Below, piece after piece: positions 1 to 8,106 of a DNA stretch of 28,046 nt (position 1 is the first letter of the stretch; the number at the start of each line of letters is the position of its first letter). Under the pieces are notes generated by a model that was not told the origin of the DNA, made no database searches, and saw only the letters and a list, made by a program, of their open reading frames with translations. Made by a program: the position numbers and the translations under genes. Source of the stretch: an uncultured Bacteroidales bacterium (GTDB lineage: Bacteria > Bacteroidota > Bacteroidia > Bacteroidales > UBA932); the NCBI GenBank assembly GCA_910585445.1, contig CAJUEK010000032.1, positions 1 to 28,046 on the forward strand, given 5' to 3'.

Positions 1-593
1 TTGACAAGGACACTTCCGGGCTACTGGTGGTCGCCAAGAATGACGAGTCCCAGCTGAATCTTGCGAAACAGTTCTTTGTCCATTCAATCGAACGCCGTTA
101 TGTGGCTGTTGTATGGGGCAACATAAGGGAGGACGAGGGCACGATAACCGGCAACATAGGGCGTGACCCAAATGACCGCATGCGGTTCAAGGTCTTTCCT
201 GAAGGCGACCATGGAAAGCATGCCGTGACTCATTTCCGCGTGCTGGAGCGCTCCGGTTATGTTACCGTTGTGGAATGCCGCCTGGAGACAGGCCGCACGC
301 ATCAGATACGTGTCCATTTCAATTATATCGGGCATCCCCTGTTCAATGACTCGCGCTATGACGGCTCGGAGATACGCAAAGGGACAATCTATGCCAAGTA
401 CCGCCAGTTCATCACCAACTGCTTCAGGCTTCTGCCGCGCCAGGCCCTGCATGCCAAGACCCTCGGGTTTGTGCATCCCCGCACAGGAGAGTTCATAAGG
501 TTTGATTCCAGCCTTCCTGAGGACATGCAGTCGCTGATAGACAAATGGAGGAAGTATTCGGAGAATATGATTCCTGAGATTGAAGAGGAATAA
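1..593 (+). CDS. RluA-family pseudouridine synthase, 5' end missing
   Basis: Isomerises uridine to pseudouridine in structured RNA (rRNA or tRNA); which site is modified cannot be told. The reading frame is open from base 3, and the first residues read DKDTSGLLVVAKN, the core of the family's HRLDxxTSG motif. The first complete codon (3-5, Asp) is therefore the expected catalytic aspartate, and the N-terminal part, including any S4 RNA-binding domain, lies before the window. A second family motif, GRTHQIRVH, is seen at about 293-319, followed by GHPLFNDSRYDG. The GTG at 27 is an internal Val codon, not the start. The gene ends with TAA at 591-593 inside a bidirectional terminator shared with the convergent RNase G gene. 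The family call is very secure; the subfamily (RluC, RluD or other) is not. Confidence 0.93.
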   Translation, partial: DKDTSGLLVVAKNDESQLNLAKQFFVHSIERRYVAVVWGNIREDEGTITGNIGRDPNDRMRFKVFPEGDHGKHAVTHFRVLERSGYVTVVECRLETGRTHQIRVHFNYIGHPLFNDSRYDGSEIRKGTIYAKYRQFITNCFRLLPRQALHAKTLGFVHPRTGEFIRFDSSLPEDMQSLIDKWRKYSENMIPEIEEE

Positions 594-629
594 AAAAGGT
601 GATAAGCTAATCGAGCTTATCACCTTTTT
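593..629. terminator. Bidirectional terminator between rluA-like gene and RNase G gene
   Basis: Perfect 16-bp inverted repeat: left arm 593-608 (AAAAAGGTGATAAGCT), loop AATCG at 609-613, right arm 614-629 (AGCTTATCACCTTTTT). Either strand gives a hairpin flanked by an A-tract and a T-tract, as in intrinsic terminators. The left arm begins at the last base of the plus-strand TAA, and the minus-strand stop TAG (609-607) sits at the loop edge, so the last residues of RNase G are encoded by the stem. Confidence 0.9.
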
Positions 630-2163
630 CATTGTAAAATTCATTTTGCAGAACGGTGAAATCAGTGGTTTCAGCCAATTCGATTTTGCATTTGTACTTT
701 TTCCTCCAGCGTCCCAGAATGGATGAGAACAGCCCTTTTGTAAGGTAGGCTCCCAAGATGGGGCTAACTTTGAGCGTAAGGTTTGAAATGCCTTTCTCCG
801 TCACGTAGTAGGACAGTCTCCGTTCAATGGCTTCGTCTATGACGACACTTGAAGATATCTTTCCTGTTCCGTTGCATGCCGGACAAACCTCCTGGGTGTT
901 GATTTCGGTAGCCGGACGGACTCTCTGCCTTGTGATTTGCATCAGGCCGAATTTCGTGAGCGGCAGGACATTATGCTTTGCCCTGTCCTTGTCCATCAGC
1001 TCGACCATCCTCTTGTAGAGGGCATTCCTGTGCTCGTTGGTCTCCATGTCTATGAAGTCCACGATTACGATGCCGCCCATGTCCCTGAGGCGCAGCTGTC
1101 TGGCGATTTCTTCGGCCGCGTGGCAATTGACGTCAAAGGTGTTCTGCTCCTGCTCCTTGTTCTTGGTGCGTGTGCCGCTGTTGACGTCTATCACATGCAA
1201 TGCTTCTGTGTGCTCAATCACAAGGTAAGCCCCTTGCTTTATGGGAACCACTTTTCCGAATGAGCTCTTGATCTGTCTGGTGACCTCGAAGTGGTCGAAG
1301 ATAGGATCTTTGTCTTTATAGAGCTTCACAATCTTCTCCTGTTCCGGAGATATGAGCGAGATGTATTTGCGCGTCTCGTCATAAATGGTCTCATTGTTCA
1401 CATAAATGTTTGTGAATGAGTCATTGAGAAGATCCCTCAGGATAGTGGTGGTCTTGCTGTACTCTGTAAAGAGCAGCTGCACTCCCTTGGATTTAGCCAA
1501 TTTTTTCCAGGAACTCTCCCATTTCTCGACAAGCGACATCAGTTCCGCGTCAAGCACTGCGGCATTCTTGCCTTCTGCTGCCGTGCGGATGATGGCTCCA
1601 TAGTTTTTCGGGAGAATGCTCCTGACAAGTGTCTCAAGCCTTTTCTTTTCCTCTTTTGAAGAAATTTTCTGGGATATGCTCACCTTCTCGGCGAAGGGGA
1701 GCAGTACAATGTTGCGTCCTGCCAATGAAATTTCTGCAGTCAGTCGTGAACCTTTTGTGGAAATCGGCTCCTTGACAATCTGTACGATTATCATCTGGCC
1801 CGGAGTAAGCACATTCTCGATGCGTCCCTCCTTTTCGAGGATGCCGCTTGGCTTTATGTGCTTGTAGATGCCCTTGTAATCCGTGTTGGGATTGATTCTC
1901 TTGACAAATTCGTCAAAAGCCTTGAAATACAGTCCCAGGTCAAGATAATGGACAAATGCCTCCTTCTCGTCTCCGATATCGACAAAAGCAGCATTGAGCG
2001 AAGGAAGAATCTTCTTGACTTTTCCGAGATAAACATCTCCTACAGAAAAGCCGTGCCCTTTGCTGGACTCTTTGTTCAGCTCGATGAGCCTGTGGTTTTC
2101 CATCAGCGCTATCGAGACTTCCGTTGAATTTACATCAACGATCAGATCTTTTACAGACTCCAT
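607..2163 (-). CDS. rng: Ribonuclease E/G family protein (RNase G type)
   Basis: Single-strand-specific endoribonuclease that processes rRNA precursors and starts mRNA decay in the cytoplasm. The 518 residues match the short RNase G form, without the long C-terminal scaffold of E. coli RNase E. An S1-like RNA-binding region lies at about 38-125 (VGDVYLGKVKKILPSLNAAF, then FVDIGDEKEAFVHY). Metal-binding aspartates fall in VIDVNSG (D326) and IVIVDFIDM (D369). The zinc-link cysteines are C427 and C430 in CPACNGTGK. The ATG at 2163 is the first Met of the frame and precedes SVKDLIVDVNSTEVSIAL, a usual N-terminus in Bacteroidota. Upstream on the same strand are two hairpins, the 30-residue basic protein gene and hup. 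The gene converges with the rluA-like gene and its C-terminus runs into the shared terminator. Confidence 0.95.
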   Translation of the reverse strand: MESVKDLIVDVNSTEVSIALMENHRLIELNKESSKGHGFSVGDVYLGKVKKILPSLNAAFVDIGDEKEAFVHYLDLGLYFKAFDEFVKRINPNTDYKGIYKHIKPSGILEKEGRIENVLTPGQMIIVQIVKEPISTKGSRLTAEISLAGRNIVLLPFAEKVSISQKISSKEEKKRLETLVRSILPKNYGAIIRTAAEGKNAAVLDAELMSLVEKWESSWKKLAKSKGVQLLFTEYSKTTTILRDLLNDSFTNIYVNNETIYDETRKYISLISPEQEKIVKLYKDKDPIFDHFEVTRQIKSSFGKVVPIKQGAYLVIEHTEALHVIDVNSGTRTKNKEQEQNTFDVNCHAAEEIARQLRLRDMGGIVIVDFIDMETNEHRNALYKRMVELMDKDRAKHNVLPLTKFGLMQITRQRVRPATEINTQEVCPACNGTGKISSSVVIDEAIERRLSYYVTEKGISNLTLKVSPILGAYLTKGLFSSILGRWRKKYKCKIELAETTDFTVLQNEFYNEKGDKLD

Positions 2164-2196
2164 AAGGAATTTCAGTGATAAGAACTTGTGTGTGCC

Positions 2197-2217
2197 GGAA
2201 GCCCGCTACGGACTTCC
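2197..2217 (-). promoter_or_regulatory. Hairpin in the leader of the RNase G gene
   Basis: Inverted repeat GGAAG-c-CCG-cta-CGG-a-CTTCC: arms 2197-2204 and 2210-2217 with one mismatched pair. It lies between the stronger hairpin at 2223-2259 and the rng start codon at 2163 and has no T-tract on the minus strand, so it looks like leader structure rather than a terminator. What it does is not shown by sequence. Confidence 0.5.
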
Positions 2218-2222
2218 CAAAA

Positions 2223-2259
2223 CTAAAGAGGCCGACCATCCGGGTCAGCCTCTCTTTAG
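2223..2259 (-). terminator. Terminator or attenuator after the hup / small basic protein genes
   Basis: Read on the minus strand: CTAAAGA, a two-base GA bulge, GGCTGACC, loop CGGAT, GGTCGGCC, TCTTTAG, then TTTT. That is 15 base pairs (one G-T wobble), followed by four T. It lies 31 bases after the stop of the 30-residue basic gene and 60 bases before the rng start, so it either ends the hup transcript or acts as an attenuator in front of rng. I saw no clear separate promoter for rng downstream of it. Confidence 0.72.
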
Positions 2260-2289
2260 CAGACTGCTAAAATGGCAGACACTGAGAGA

Positions 2290-2382
2290 TTACTTTCTCT
2301 TCTTGTGTCTGTTCTTGCGCAGGCGTTTTTTGCGCTTGTGCGTCGCCATCTTATGCCTTTTATGCTTCTTTCCGTTTGGCAT
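2290..2382 (-). CDS. 30-residue highly basic protein, probably ribosome-associated
   Basis: An ATG at 2382-2380 opens 30 codons ending in TAA at 2290. The product starts MPNGKKHKRHKMATHKRK and ends RHKKRK. It holds 11 Lys, 6 Arg and 4 His and no acidic residue, so 21 of 30 residues can carry positive charge, as in the smallest ribosomal proteins. It starts 24 bases after the hup stop and ends before the hairpin at 2223-2259, so it is probably cotranscribed with hup. I remember near-identical short proteins between HU and RNase G genes in other Bacteroidota. A Bacteroidota-specific large-subunit protein named bL38 has been described from a Flavobacterium ribosome structure; whether this is its homologue I cannot confirm. 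Met12 is a possible internal start. The gene is real with good likelihood; its function is inferred from composition and context. Confidence 0.8.
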   Translation of the reverse strand: MPNGKKHKRHKMATHKRKKRLRKNRHKKRK

Positions 2383-2406
2383 AATACTTTGGTTTTTAGA
2401 TTATAA

Positions 2407-2682
2407 TTATTTTTTTACTGAGTTCAAAAATATCTTTGCCGGTTTGAAAGCAGGGATATCATGAGCCGGAATAGTCATTGTCGTATTCTTGGTGATGTTT
2501 CTCGCAGCTTTCTCAGCTCTGCGCTTGATGATGAAACTGCCGAATCCGCGAAGGTAAACCGGATTGCCTTTTGAGAGGGAAGCCTTTACGCTCTCCATGA
2601 AAGACTCAACAACAATCTGAACCGTAGCCTTCTCGATGCCGGTTGCCTTCGCAACCTCGTTGACGATTTCTGCCTTTGTCAT
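2407..2682 (-). CDS. hup: HU/IHF-family DNA-binding protein
   Basis: Small nucleoid protein that dimerises and bends DNA. The 91-residue length is normal for HU. It begins MTKAEIVNEVAKATGIEK (helical dimerisation body) and contains VYLRGFGSFIIKRRAEKAARN, the signature of the beta-arm region, followed by IPAHDIPAFKPAKIF, the family's conserved end of the arm. HU and IHF subunits share this layout, so the exact paralogue is not fixed. A strong Bacteroides-type promoter lies 46 bases upstream (2728-2758, minus), and the 30-residue basic protein gene follows by 24 bases. The gene diverges from lon across about 200 bases. Confidence 0.95.
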   Translation of the reverse strand: MTKAEIVNEVAKATGIEKATVQIVVESFMESVKASLSKGNPVYLRGFGSFIIKRRAEKAARNITKNTTMTIPAHDIPAFKPAKIFLNSVKK

Positions 2683-2727
2683 AACTTATTAACTTTTAAA
2701 TCAAAAACTATAGTCGATATATCCCTG

Positions 2728-2758
2728 CAAAAGTAGAACGATTTTTCCAATAAACCAA
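2728..2758 (-). promoter_or_regulatory. Promoter of hup (Bacteroides -33/-7 type)
   Basis: On the minus strand TTGG (2758-2755) is followed after 19 bases by TACTTTTG (2735-2728), an exact match to the Bacteroidota -7 consensus TAnnTTTG with the usual spacing to the -33 element. Transcription would start near 2723, giving a leader of about 40 bases before the ATG at 2682. The rest of the 2683-2886 gap holds no promoter for lon that I could recognise with confidence. Confidence 0.78.
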
Positions 2759-2886
2759 GCAACGGACTGAAAAAACCTCGAAAAACTCTCCTTAATACGT
2801 TTTTTAGTGCCTTGTGACGCCTTGAAAATGAGCGTGATGACTCCAAATGCAGAAAATAGTGGAACTGTGGCACAAAGATTGACAAT

Positions 2887-5355
2887 ATGCCTGCGGTTAT
2901 TAATAAACAGGAAAGAACTGCCAAAATGGCAGGAAACGATAAATCAATGCTTATGAAAGACATAATGAACGACATTTTAGCAGCGGCCGGAACTGAGGTC
3001 AGCATCATCCCTGTGGTCCAGGGTGACGGCATCATCAAGATAGACGAGTCACAGCTTCCGGATTCCCTCCCCATACTCGCGCTGAGAAACGCCGTCCTGT
3101 TTCCCGGTACTGTCTATCCCATAACGATAGGCAGGGAAAAGTCGGTCCGCCTTATAGAGGATGCGGAAAAGAACAATACATTCATAGGTGCAGTACCCCA
3201 GAACGACCTTTCGGTTGAAGACCCGCGTAGGGACGACCTGTATGGCTACGGCACTGTCGCCAAAATAATCAAGACACTGGAAATGCCGGACGGCACGATT
3301 ACGGCCATCCTTCAGGGATACAGCCGTTTCGAGATTGAGGAGATTTCGGATTACGAGCCTTATATGCTCGGACGCGTGCGCTACCTTGAGGACGTCGTCC
3401 CTGAAGATGACAAGAAGACGCGCATGATAGCAGAGACCCTCAAGGAGAAGGCTTCCGCAATCATACGTTCTTCGTCTTTTGTTCCCCGTGAGGCTGCGGG
3501 AGCCCTCAAGGGAATCGACAGCTTTGATTTTCTCGTGAACTTCATTGCAACTACCATTGAGGTGGAGAATTTCATGGACAAGGTGGAGCTTCTGCAGTAC
3601 GGCGACCTGCTTGCCAGGGCAATGAAGCTTCTTGCCGTGCTTGACACCCAGGTTGAGCTTCAGAAGATAAAGCAGGAGATAAACCAGAAGGTCAAGACCG
3701 AAATCGACCAGCAGCAGAGGGAGTATTATCTAAACAACCAGCTCAAGACCATACAGGAAGAACTTGGAATGGACGAGGTTGAGGAGTTCTCTGCCCTGCG
3801 TGCCCGTGCCGAGGAGAAACTGTGGCCGGCCTCTGTGCAGGAAATCTTCGAGAAGGAGATGACAAAGCTCGAGAGATACAACCCGAGCTCTCCTGATTAC
3901 AGCATACAGTATAACTATATACAGTTCATGCTTGACCTTCCGTGGGGCGAGCGTTCGAACGACAATCTTGACCTCCGCCATGCCCAGAAAATACTTGACG
4001 AGGACCATTACGGCCTTGACAAGGTGAAGGACAGGATAATCGAGTATCTTGCCGTGCTCAAGCTCAAGGGAGACATGAAATCTCCGATACTCTGCCTGTA
4101 TGGCCCTCCGGGAGTCGGAAAGACCAGTCTGGGCAAGTCTGTGGCAAAGGCCCTCGGACGCAAATATGTCAGGATTGCCCTCGGAGGTGTGCATGACGAG
4201 TCCGAGATACGCGGACACAGGAAGACATATGTCGGAGCGCTGCCCGGAAGAATCCTCAACGGAATATGCCGCGCGGGCACTTCCAATCCGGTCATCGTGC
4301 TTGACGAGATTGACAAGCTTACCCAGGACATCAAGGGCGACCCTTCGTCAGCTCTTCTTGAGGCTCTGGACCCGGAGCAGAACACCGCGTTCCACGACAA
4401 TTATCTGGACATCGACTATGACCTGTCAGATGTGCTCTTCATAACTACCGCGAACAACATCGACACCATCCAGCCGGCCCTTAAGGACCGCATGGAGATG
4501 ATAAGCGTGAGCGGATATCTTGCTGAGGAGAAATATGAGATAGCGAAGAACTATCTGATTCCAAAGCAGCTTGAGGAGCATGGCCTTGAGAAGGAGCAGC
4601 TCAGGTTTGACAAGGGGGCTGTGTCCAAGATAATAGAGGAATATACCCATGAGTCTGGCGTGCGAGGCCTTGAGAAGCAGATTGCGAAAGTGGCCCGCGT
4701 CACTGCAAAGAAAATAGCATTGGAGGAGGAGTATCCGGTGACGGTGAAGAAAGAGCATCTGAGGGAATATCTCGGGCTGCCGACGGCCTCTCATGACATC
4801 CAGAAGGGCAATGAGGCTCCCGGAGTCGTGACCGGACTGGCCTGGACTTCGATGGGAGGCGAGATTCTCTTCATTGAAAGCTCTGTGAGCACAGGAAAGG
4901 GCGTGCTGACCATGACGGGAAATCTCGGAGACGTAATGAAGGAGTCCGCCACTATAGCATACCAATATATAAAGGCGCATCCGGAGCTTACCGGAATGAG
5001 CTATGAGGAGTTCTCGCAGAAAGATATCCATGTGCACGTGCCGGAGGGTGCGGTTCCGAAGGACGGTCCTTCTGCCGGAATTACGATGGTAAGCTCTATG
5101 GTGTCAGCATTCCGTCAGCAGAAAGTGAAGGCGGGAATCGCCATGACGGGTGAGATGACCTTGAGGGGACGTGTGCTCCCTGTGGGAGGAATCAAGGAGA
5201 AGATACTCGCCGCCAAGAGGGCCGGTATCCATACGATAGTGATTTCTGAGGAAAACAGGAAAGATGTCGAGGACATCAAGGAAATTTACATAAAAGGTCT
5301 TACCTTTGTCTATGTAAAGGACATACAGGATGTGATTGGCTTCATATTCAGCTGA
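2887..5355 (+). CDS. lon: ATP-dependent Lon protease
   Basis: Cytoplasmic AAA+ serine protease that degrades misfolded and regulatory proteins. The 822 residues are usual for a bacterial LonA. Order of parts: a Lon N-terminal substrate domain at about 57-265 (LPILALRNAVLFPGTVYPI), a coiled stretch, then the ATPase with Walker A GPPGVGKT (406-413) and Walker B VIVLDEIDK. The protease domain carries the catalytic Ser in PKDGPSAG (S729) and the partner Lys in GGIKEK (K772), spaced 43 residues apart as in E. coli Lon. The start is uncertain: ATG at 2887 gives the longest product, while ATG at 2926 follows AGGAAAGAACTGCC and would remove 13 residues. The gene leads a run of plus-strand genes with short gaps (ung after 27 bases). 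Confidence 0.97.
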   Translation: MPAVINKQERTAKMAGNDKSMLMKDIMNDILAAAGTEVSIIPVVQGDGIIKIDESQLPDSLPILALRNAVLFPGTVYPITIGREKSVRLIEDAEKNNTFIGAVPQNDLSVEDPRRDDLYGYGTVAKIIKTLEMPDGTITAILQGYSRFEIEEISDYEPYMLGRVRYLEDVVPEDDKKTRMIAETLKEKASAIIRSSSFVPREAAGALKGIDSFDFLVNFIATTIEVENFMDKVELLQYGDLLARAMKLLAVLDTQVELQKIKQEINQKVKTEIDQQQREYYLNNQLKTIQEELGMDEVEEFSALRARAEEKLWPASVQEIFEKEMTKLERYNPSSPDYSIQYNYIQFMLDLPWGERSNDNLDLRHAQKILDEDHYGLDKVKDRIIEYLAVLKLKGDMKSPILCLYGPPGVGKTSLGKSVAKALGRKYVRIALGGVHDESEIRGHRKTYVGALPGRILNGICRAGTSNPVIVLDEIDKLTQDIKGDPSSALLEALDPEQNTAFHDNYLDIDYDLSDVLFITTANNIDTIQPALKDRMEMISVSGYLAEEKYEIAKNYLIPKQLEEHGLEKEQLRFDKGAVSKIIEEYTHESGVRGLEKQIAKVARVTAKKIALEEEYPVTVKKEHLREYLGLPTASHDIQKGNEAPGVVTGLAWTSMGGEILFIESSVSTGKGVLTMTGNLGDVMKESATIAYQYIKAHPELTGMSYEEFSQKDIHVHVPEGAVPKDGPSAGITMVSSMVSAFRQQKVKAGIAMTGEMTLRGRVLPVGGIKEKILAAKRAGIHTIVISEENRKDVEDIKEIYIKGLTFVYVKDIQDVIGFIFS

Positions 5356-5382
5356 TTCCGCTCCTGATGCAAGAGACTTGTT

Positions 5383-6051
5383 ATGGACGTTAAAATAGAA
5401 CAGAGCTGGAAGGACGCGCTGGCGGACGAATTCGGGAAACCTTATTTCGTCTCGCTGGTGCGTTTTCTTCATGAGGAAAAGGCTGCCGGCAAAAGGATAT
5501 TTCCTCCCGGAAGCCAGATTTTCAGGGCGTTTGACCTGACACCGCTTGACAAGGTAAAGGTGGTGATTCTCGGACAGGACCCCTATCACGGAGCAGGCCA
5601 GGCGCACGGGCTTTCTTTTTCGGTGCCTGACGGAGTGCCGGCTCCACCGTCGCTGAAAAATATCTTCAAGGAGATAGAGACTGACCTTGGCATAAGGATG
5701 AGCGGCTATCCCAATCTGGAGAAATGGGCCAGCCAGGGAGTGCTTATGCTGAACGCGGTGCTTACGGTCCGTTCCGGAGAGGCCGCCTCACACAGCAAGG
5801 CCGGGTGGGAGCAGTTCACGGATGCTGTGATAAAGTGCATCTCGGACCGTTCCGAAGGGGTTGTTTTCCTGCTTTGGGGAAGCTTTGCCCGCAGCAAGAG
5901 GGAATTGGTTGACGCTTCACGGCATTATGTCCTTGAGGCGGCGCATCCTTCTCCGCTGGCGAGGGGAGCATTCTTCGGATGCAGGCATTTTTCACGTACA
6001 AACCAGATACTGTCGTCGCAGGGCAAGGAGCCTATAGACTGGCAGCTTTAG
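5383..6051 (+). CDS. ung: Uracil-DNA glycosylase, family 1
   Basis: Removes uracil from DNA to start base-excision repair. The length, 222 residues, is normal. The water-activating motif GQDPYHG contains D66, and the uracil-pocket/minor-groove loop HPSPLA starts at H188; both are diagnostic of family 1 UDG. Between them PPSLKNIFKEIE and LLWGSFARSKR also match the family. The gene begins 27 bases after lon and ends 15 bases before coaD, so it is probably cotranscribed with both, although the three functions are unrelated. Confidence 0.97.
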   Translation: MDVKIEQSWKDALADEFGKPYFVSLVRFLHEEKAAGKRIFPPGSQIFRAFDLTPLDKVKVVILGQDPYHGAGQAHGLSFSVPDGVPAPPSLKNIFKEIETDLGIRMSGYPNLEKWASQGVLMLNAVLTVRSGEAASHSKAGWEQFTDAVIKCISDRSEGVVFLLWGSFARSKRELVDASRHYVLEAAHPSPLARGAFFGCRHFSRTNQILSSQGKEPIDWQL

Positions 6052-6066
6052 ATTTTTCTGAACAAG

Positions 6067-6525
6067 ATGAAAAGGACGGCATTGTTCCCGGGTTCTTTCG
6101 ACCCGTTCACCGCAGGGCATCTCAATATACTGAAGAGGGCGCTGACCATGTTCGATGAGGTTATCGTGGCGGTGGGAATGAACATAGACAAAAGAGGCTT
6201 CTTTCCCAATGAAAAGAAGCTTGACATCATAAAGCAGGCTACAAGGGGGCTTGACGGCGTAAGGGTCATCCAGTACGGGAACCTTACCATTGACACTTGC
6301 CGCGAGCTCGGGATAAGGCACATAGTCCGGGGAGTGAGGAACATGATTGATTTCGAGACCGAGAGGTCGATAGCAGATGCCAACAGGAAGCTGGCCCCTG
6401 AAATCGAGACCATAATAATCCCTACTGCCCAGGAGTTCGCGCACATATCTTCTACTGCTGTGCGTGACATTCTCCGTCATGGGGGAGACACTTCTCTGTT
6501 TGTCCCTGAGGGAGTGGAATTGTAG
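6067..6525 (+). CDS. coaD: Pantetheine-phosphate adenylyltransferase
   Basis: Transfers AMP from ATP to 4'-phosphopantetheine, the penultimate step of coenzyme A synthesis. The 152 residues fit the family. The nucleotidyltransferase signature GSFDPFTAGH is at 9-18 (H18 in the expected position), followed by substrate motif RGVRN at 88-92 and the C-terminal ISSTAVR at 127-133. It lies 15 bases after ung and ends 25 bases before the start chosen for the next gene. Confidence 0.97.
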   Translation: MKRTALFPGSFDPFTAGHLNILKRALTMFDEVIVAVGMNIDKRGFFPNEKKLDIIKQATRGLDGVRVIQYGNLTIDTCRELGIRHIVRGVRNMIDFETERSIADANRKLAPEIETIIIPTAQEFAHISSTAVRDILRHGGDTSLFVPEGVEL

Positions 6526-6550
6526 TTTTCTCCTCCATGAGTATCGAATC

Positions 6551-8062
6551 ATGAAACATTTGTCACGGATATTTATTATAGGAGTGTCTGCCATGCTTGC
6601 ATGCGCGGGCACTTTTCATGCTGGTGCGCAGGAACTTGACTCGTTGATGCGCAATGCCCTTGAGGCACGCCTGGATGAATATTTCACCGCGCTTGAACAT
6701 GAGGCTCCTGACTTCAAGATGCAGGAGTGTGATTTTCTCATCGGTAGCTGTACTGATTCCCTTGTGAGGCAGTTCGTGGCCCTTAAGGCCTATGGACAGT
6801 ATCTTGATTCTCCTGTGATGGGGGATGAGGCGGTCGCCATATATCTGCTTGACAAATGGTTCTTCAGCGGCAAGGTCAGGATGCGCAACGATGAGGACCT
6901 GATGTATGCAAAGATTTTTGCGGATTTCAACCGGAGTTCGCTTATAGGCATGAAAGCCCCGGAGCTGAATCTGTATCTGCCGGACGGAAGTCCTATGGAA
7001 CTTTTCGGTGATGAGGACGTCAGGGGACGCCTGAAGGTCCTGTATTTTTATGATACGGATTGCCCGAAATGCCGCCTGGAAACGGCCTTGCTGCGGAATC
7101 TTCTCATGACGGAGGACTATCCTGTAGATTTCTTTGCGATATATGCCGGCAATGATTTTGAGGCATGGGAGGAATATGTGTCGGAGAAATTCGGTTCTAT
7201 CGGGTGCAAGGCTACCATAATGCATCTGTGGGACCCGGAACTGGATTCCGATTTCCAGAGGAAGTATGGTGTAGTCGTTACTCCGAGACTGTTTCTTGTT
7301 TCTGCTGACGGAACAATAATAGGCAGGGGACTGTCTGTTTCCGCACTCGGGCAGATGCTTGACAGGATGTTCGGGAGGGCTGAGCTTGAATATGGAAGTG
7401 AAGAGTCGGCTGCCTTGTTTGACGGGATGTTCAATGCCTGCGGAGCTTCTGTCCTCCGTGAAGATGTCGCGGAAATTGCGGACCGTATTGCCGGGGCCAC
7501 GCTTGAGAAAGGAGACACGCTGATGTTCCGCCAGATGAGCGGTGACCTTCTGTATTATCTCTCGTCCAAGACCGGCGAGGGCTATAAAGAGGGGACAGCA
7601 TATCTTATAAATGAATATATTGATGGCCGCGGGGACATATGGAAAACCGAGGACGACTCGCTCAAGATAATCGGACTTTCGCAGATTCTTTCGGACCTGC
7701 TTTCGAAGGCCGCTCCGGGAACACTTGTGCCGGACATTGCTGCCGGTGGTGAACTTCTGTCTTCACGTGGCACGAAGACAGGAAAATTCCGTTTGCGCAA
7801 GCTTGGGGCACGGCGCAATATAATAATATTCCACACTGAGGGCTGTCCTTATTGCGAGGCGGAGATAGCCAGGGCACGGGAACTTGCCGCTGATGACAGG
7901 GGCGTCAGAATCCTTCTTGTGAATGTTGATATGGCGGTGAAGTCTGACCATGCTCTTGCCGAAACACTTTTTGATTCGTTTGATCTTTCCTCTTTGCCTT
8001 TCATTTTGGAAACGGACAGGAAAGGAAGGGTGGTCAGGAGATATTTTTCTCTTTCTCTGTAA
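6551..8062 (+). CDS. Secreted protein with two thioredoxin-like domains
   Basis: A 503-residue envelope protein of the ResA/TlpA-like kind common in Bacteroidota, likely a periplasmic disulfide reductase or isomerase; its partners are unknown. ATG at 6551 is chosen because it opens a signal peptide (MKHLSRIFIIGVSAMLACAG); the longer frame from 6464 overlaps coaD and has no secretion signal. Cleavage may occur after Ala-Gly-Ala near residue 26, or the Cys in MLAC may be lipidated. An N-terminal all-helical region (about 27-130) of the DUF5106 style is followed by a first thioredoxin fold with DCPKC (C171/C174) and IYAG. A second C-terminal thioredoxin fold carries GCPYC (C432/C435) and an LPFILETD segment with the expected cis-Pro. 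Two intact CxxC sites in one chain are notable. Confidence 0.82.
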   Translation: MKHLSRIFIIGVSAMLACAGTFHAGAQELDSLMRNALEARLDEYFTALEHEAPDFKMQECDFLIGSCTDSLVRQFVALKAYGQYLDSPVMGDEAVAIYLLDKWFFSGKVRMRNDEDLMYAKIFADFNRSSLIGMKAPELNLYLPDGSPMELFGDEDVRGRLKVLYFYDTDCPKCRLETALLRNLLMTEDYPVDFFAIYAGNDFEAWEEYVSEKFGSIGCKATIMHLWDPELDSDFQRKYGVVVTPRLFLVSADGTIIGRGLSVSALGQMLDRMFGRAELEYGSEESAALFDGMFNACGASVLREDVAEIADRIAGATLEKGDTLMFRQMSGDLLYYLSSKTGEGYKEGTAYLINEYIDGRGDIWKTEDDSLKIIGLSQILSDLLSKAAPGTLVPDIAAGGELLSSRGTKTGKFRLRKLGARRNIIIFHTEGCPYCEAEIARARELAADDRGVRILLVNVDMAVKSDHALAETLFDSFDLSSLPFILETDRKGRVVRRYFSLSL

Positions 8063-8106
8063 AATGGTGAAAAGCAGTGGTTTATGACTAAATTTGTGTT
8101 GTGTGT

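Noticed and set aside
84..644. 186-codon minus-strand frame opposite the rluA-like gene
   Set aside because: Overlaps a gene with clear family motifs on the other strand, crosses the bidirectional terminator and shows no recognisable domain.
2831..2860. Heat-shock-like promoter in front of lon (TTGAAA at 2832-2837)
   Set aside because: Only the upstream half resembles a sigma-32 site; the expected CCCCAT-like half is missing, and this sigma factor type is not established for Bacteroidales.
4426..5037. 203-codon minus-strand frame opposite lon
   Set aside because: His/Leu/Arg-rich shadow of the Lon protease domain, no independent signal.
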